A stretch of DNA of 29,702 nucleotides from positions 1 through 29,702 of the IMG/VR virus record IMGVR_UViG_3300010885_019080, one strand, 5' to 3'. This DNA comes from a virus. The position numbers and the translations under genes are program-made. Within the stretch, counting starts at the first letter, position 1. Every line of letters begins with the position of its first letter. Below the pieces are notes generated by a model. It was not told the origin of the DNA, made no database searches, and worked only from the letters and a program-made list of their open reading frames with translations. Shown piece after piece: positions 29,593 through 29,702 of this stretch.

Positions 29593-29702
29593 CTAAAAAC
29601 CGCACCTCCGACAAGCAATCTCATAATAATTAGCTTCCTTTTCAATCCCGATAAATTTACGGTTCAGTTCTTTGGATGCTAAACAAGTTGTTCCGCTTCC
29701 CA
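29593..29702 (-). CDS. DNA methyltransferase, C-terminal fragment at window edge
   Basis: Read on the minus strand from the edge: GSGTTCLASKELNRKFIGIE, then KEANYYEIACRRC, then a stop. The GSGTT part is the end of the DPFxGSGTT AdoMet-binding motif and FIGIE...YYEIA is its usual continuation in N4/N6-type DNA methyltransferases (beta class). Only the last 35 residues are present; the rest lies beyond base 29702. It is probably an orphan phage methyltransferase transcribed ahead of the ribbon-helix-helix gene. Confidence 0.8.
   Translation of the reverse strand, partial: GSGTTCLASKELNRKFIGIEKEANYYEIACRRCGF

Noticed and set aside
1-29702. CRISPR array
   Set aside because: No series of equal-length repeats with unique spacers was seen; the 60-base repeats at 26123 are protein-coding and contiguous.

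Overview
The window is almost entirely a tailed bacteriophage (or prophage) of a Bacteroidetes host. Support for the host comes from promoter boxes of the Bacteroidetes type (TAnnTTTG at 1093, 4295, 8793 and 26090), scarce Shine-Dalgarno sequences, AT-rich DNA, and several protein families typical of Bacteroidetes phages (VirE-N/BT4734-like primase, small M15 endolysin, jelly-roll tail proteins). No integrase, lysogeny switch, tRNA, CRISPR array or reverse transcriptase is visible, so lifestyle cannot be decided from this window.

Layout. (1) 1-870: a non-phage-like stretch with two minus-strand ORFs, each bounded by 13-base inverted repeats. They are separated by a 95-base palindromic element that looks like an integron attC site. 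(2) 1105-8762: early/replication genes on the plus strand. These are small regulators and membrane peptides, a Rad52-like annealing protein with a PD-(D/E)XK exonuclease, a gene preceded by a promoter plus a predicted H-type pseudoknot, a VirE-N/AEP-type primase, an SF3/D5-like helicase, an AT-rich possible origin, a second PD-(D/E)XK nuclease, an SSB and a DnaA-domain-IV-like protein. (3) 8762-14326: packaging and head genes (small and large terminase, portal, MuF-like protein, S78 protease, HK97 capsid), ending in a strong intrinsic terminator. (4) 14390-17981: five consecutive overlapping glycosyltransferase genes inserted inside the structural operon. (5) 17956-26057: connector, head-tail adaptor with an extra domain, tail completion, major tail protein, a -1 frameshifted tail chaperone pair, tape measure and a 999-residue tail tip protein. 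(6) 26060-29368: a second late promoter, an SGNH-hydrolase tail protein with N-terminal 20-residue repeats, then holin-like, coiled-coil/TM, M15 endolysin and membrane-anchored proteins. (7) 29365-29702: minus-strand genes, a ribbon-helix-helix protein and the 3' end of a DNA methyltransferase cut by the window edge.

How it fits together. The replication block can make its own primer, unwind, protect and recombine DNA, and may recruit the host clamp through a QLTLF motif. The late genes build a siphovirus-type virion with an HK97-fold head. The same 14-base promoter block precedes both the terminase operon and the tail-spike/lysis operon, pointing to coordinated late transcription. The most unusual points are the glycosyltransferase island between capsid and connector genes, the attC-like cassettes at the left edge, the pseudoknot leader at 4314-4393, and the duplicated late promoter.
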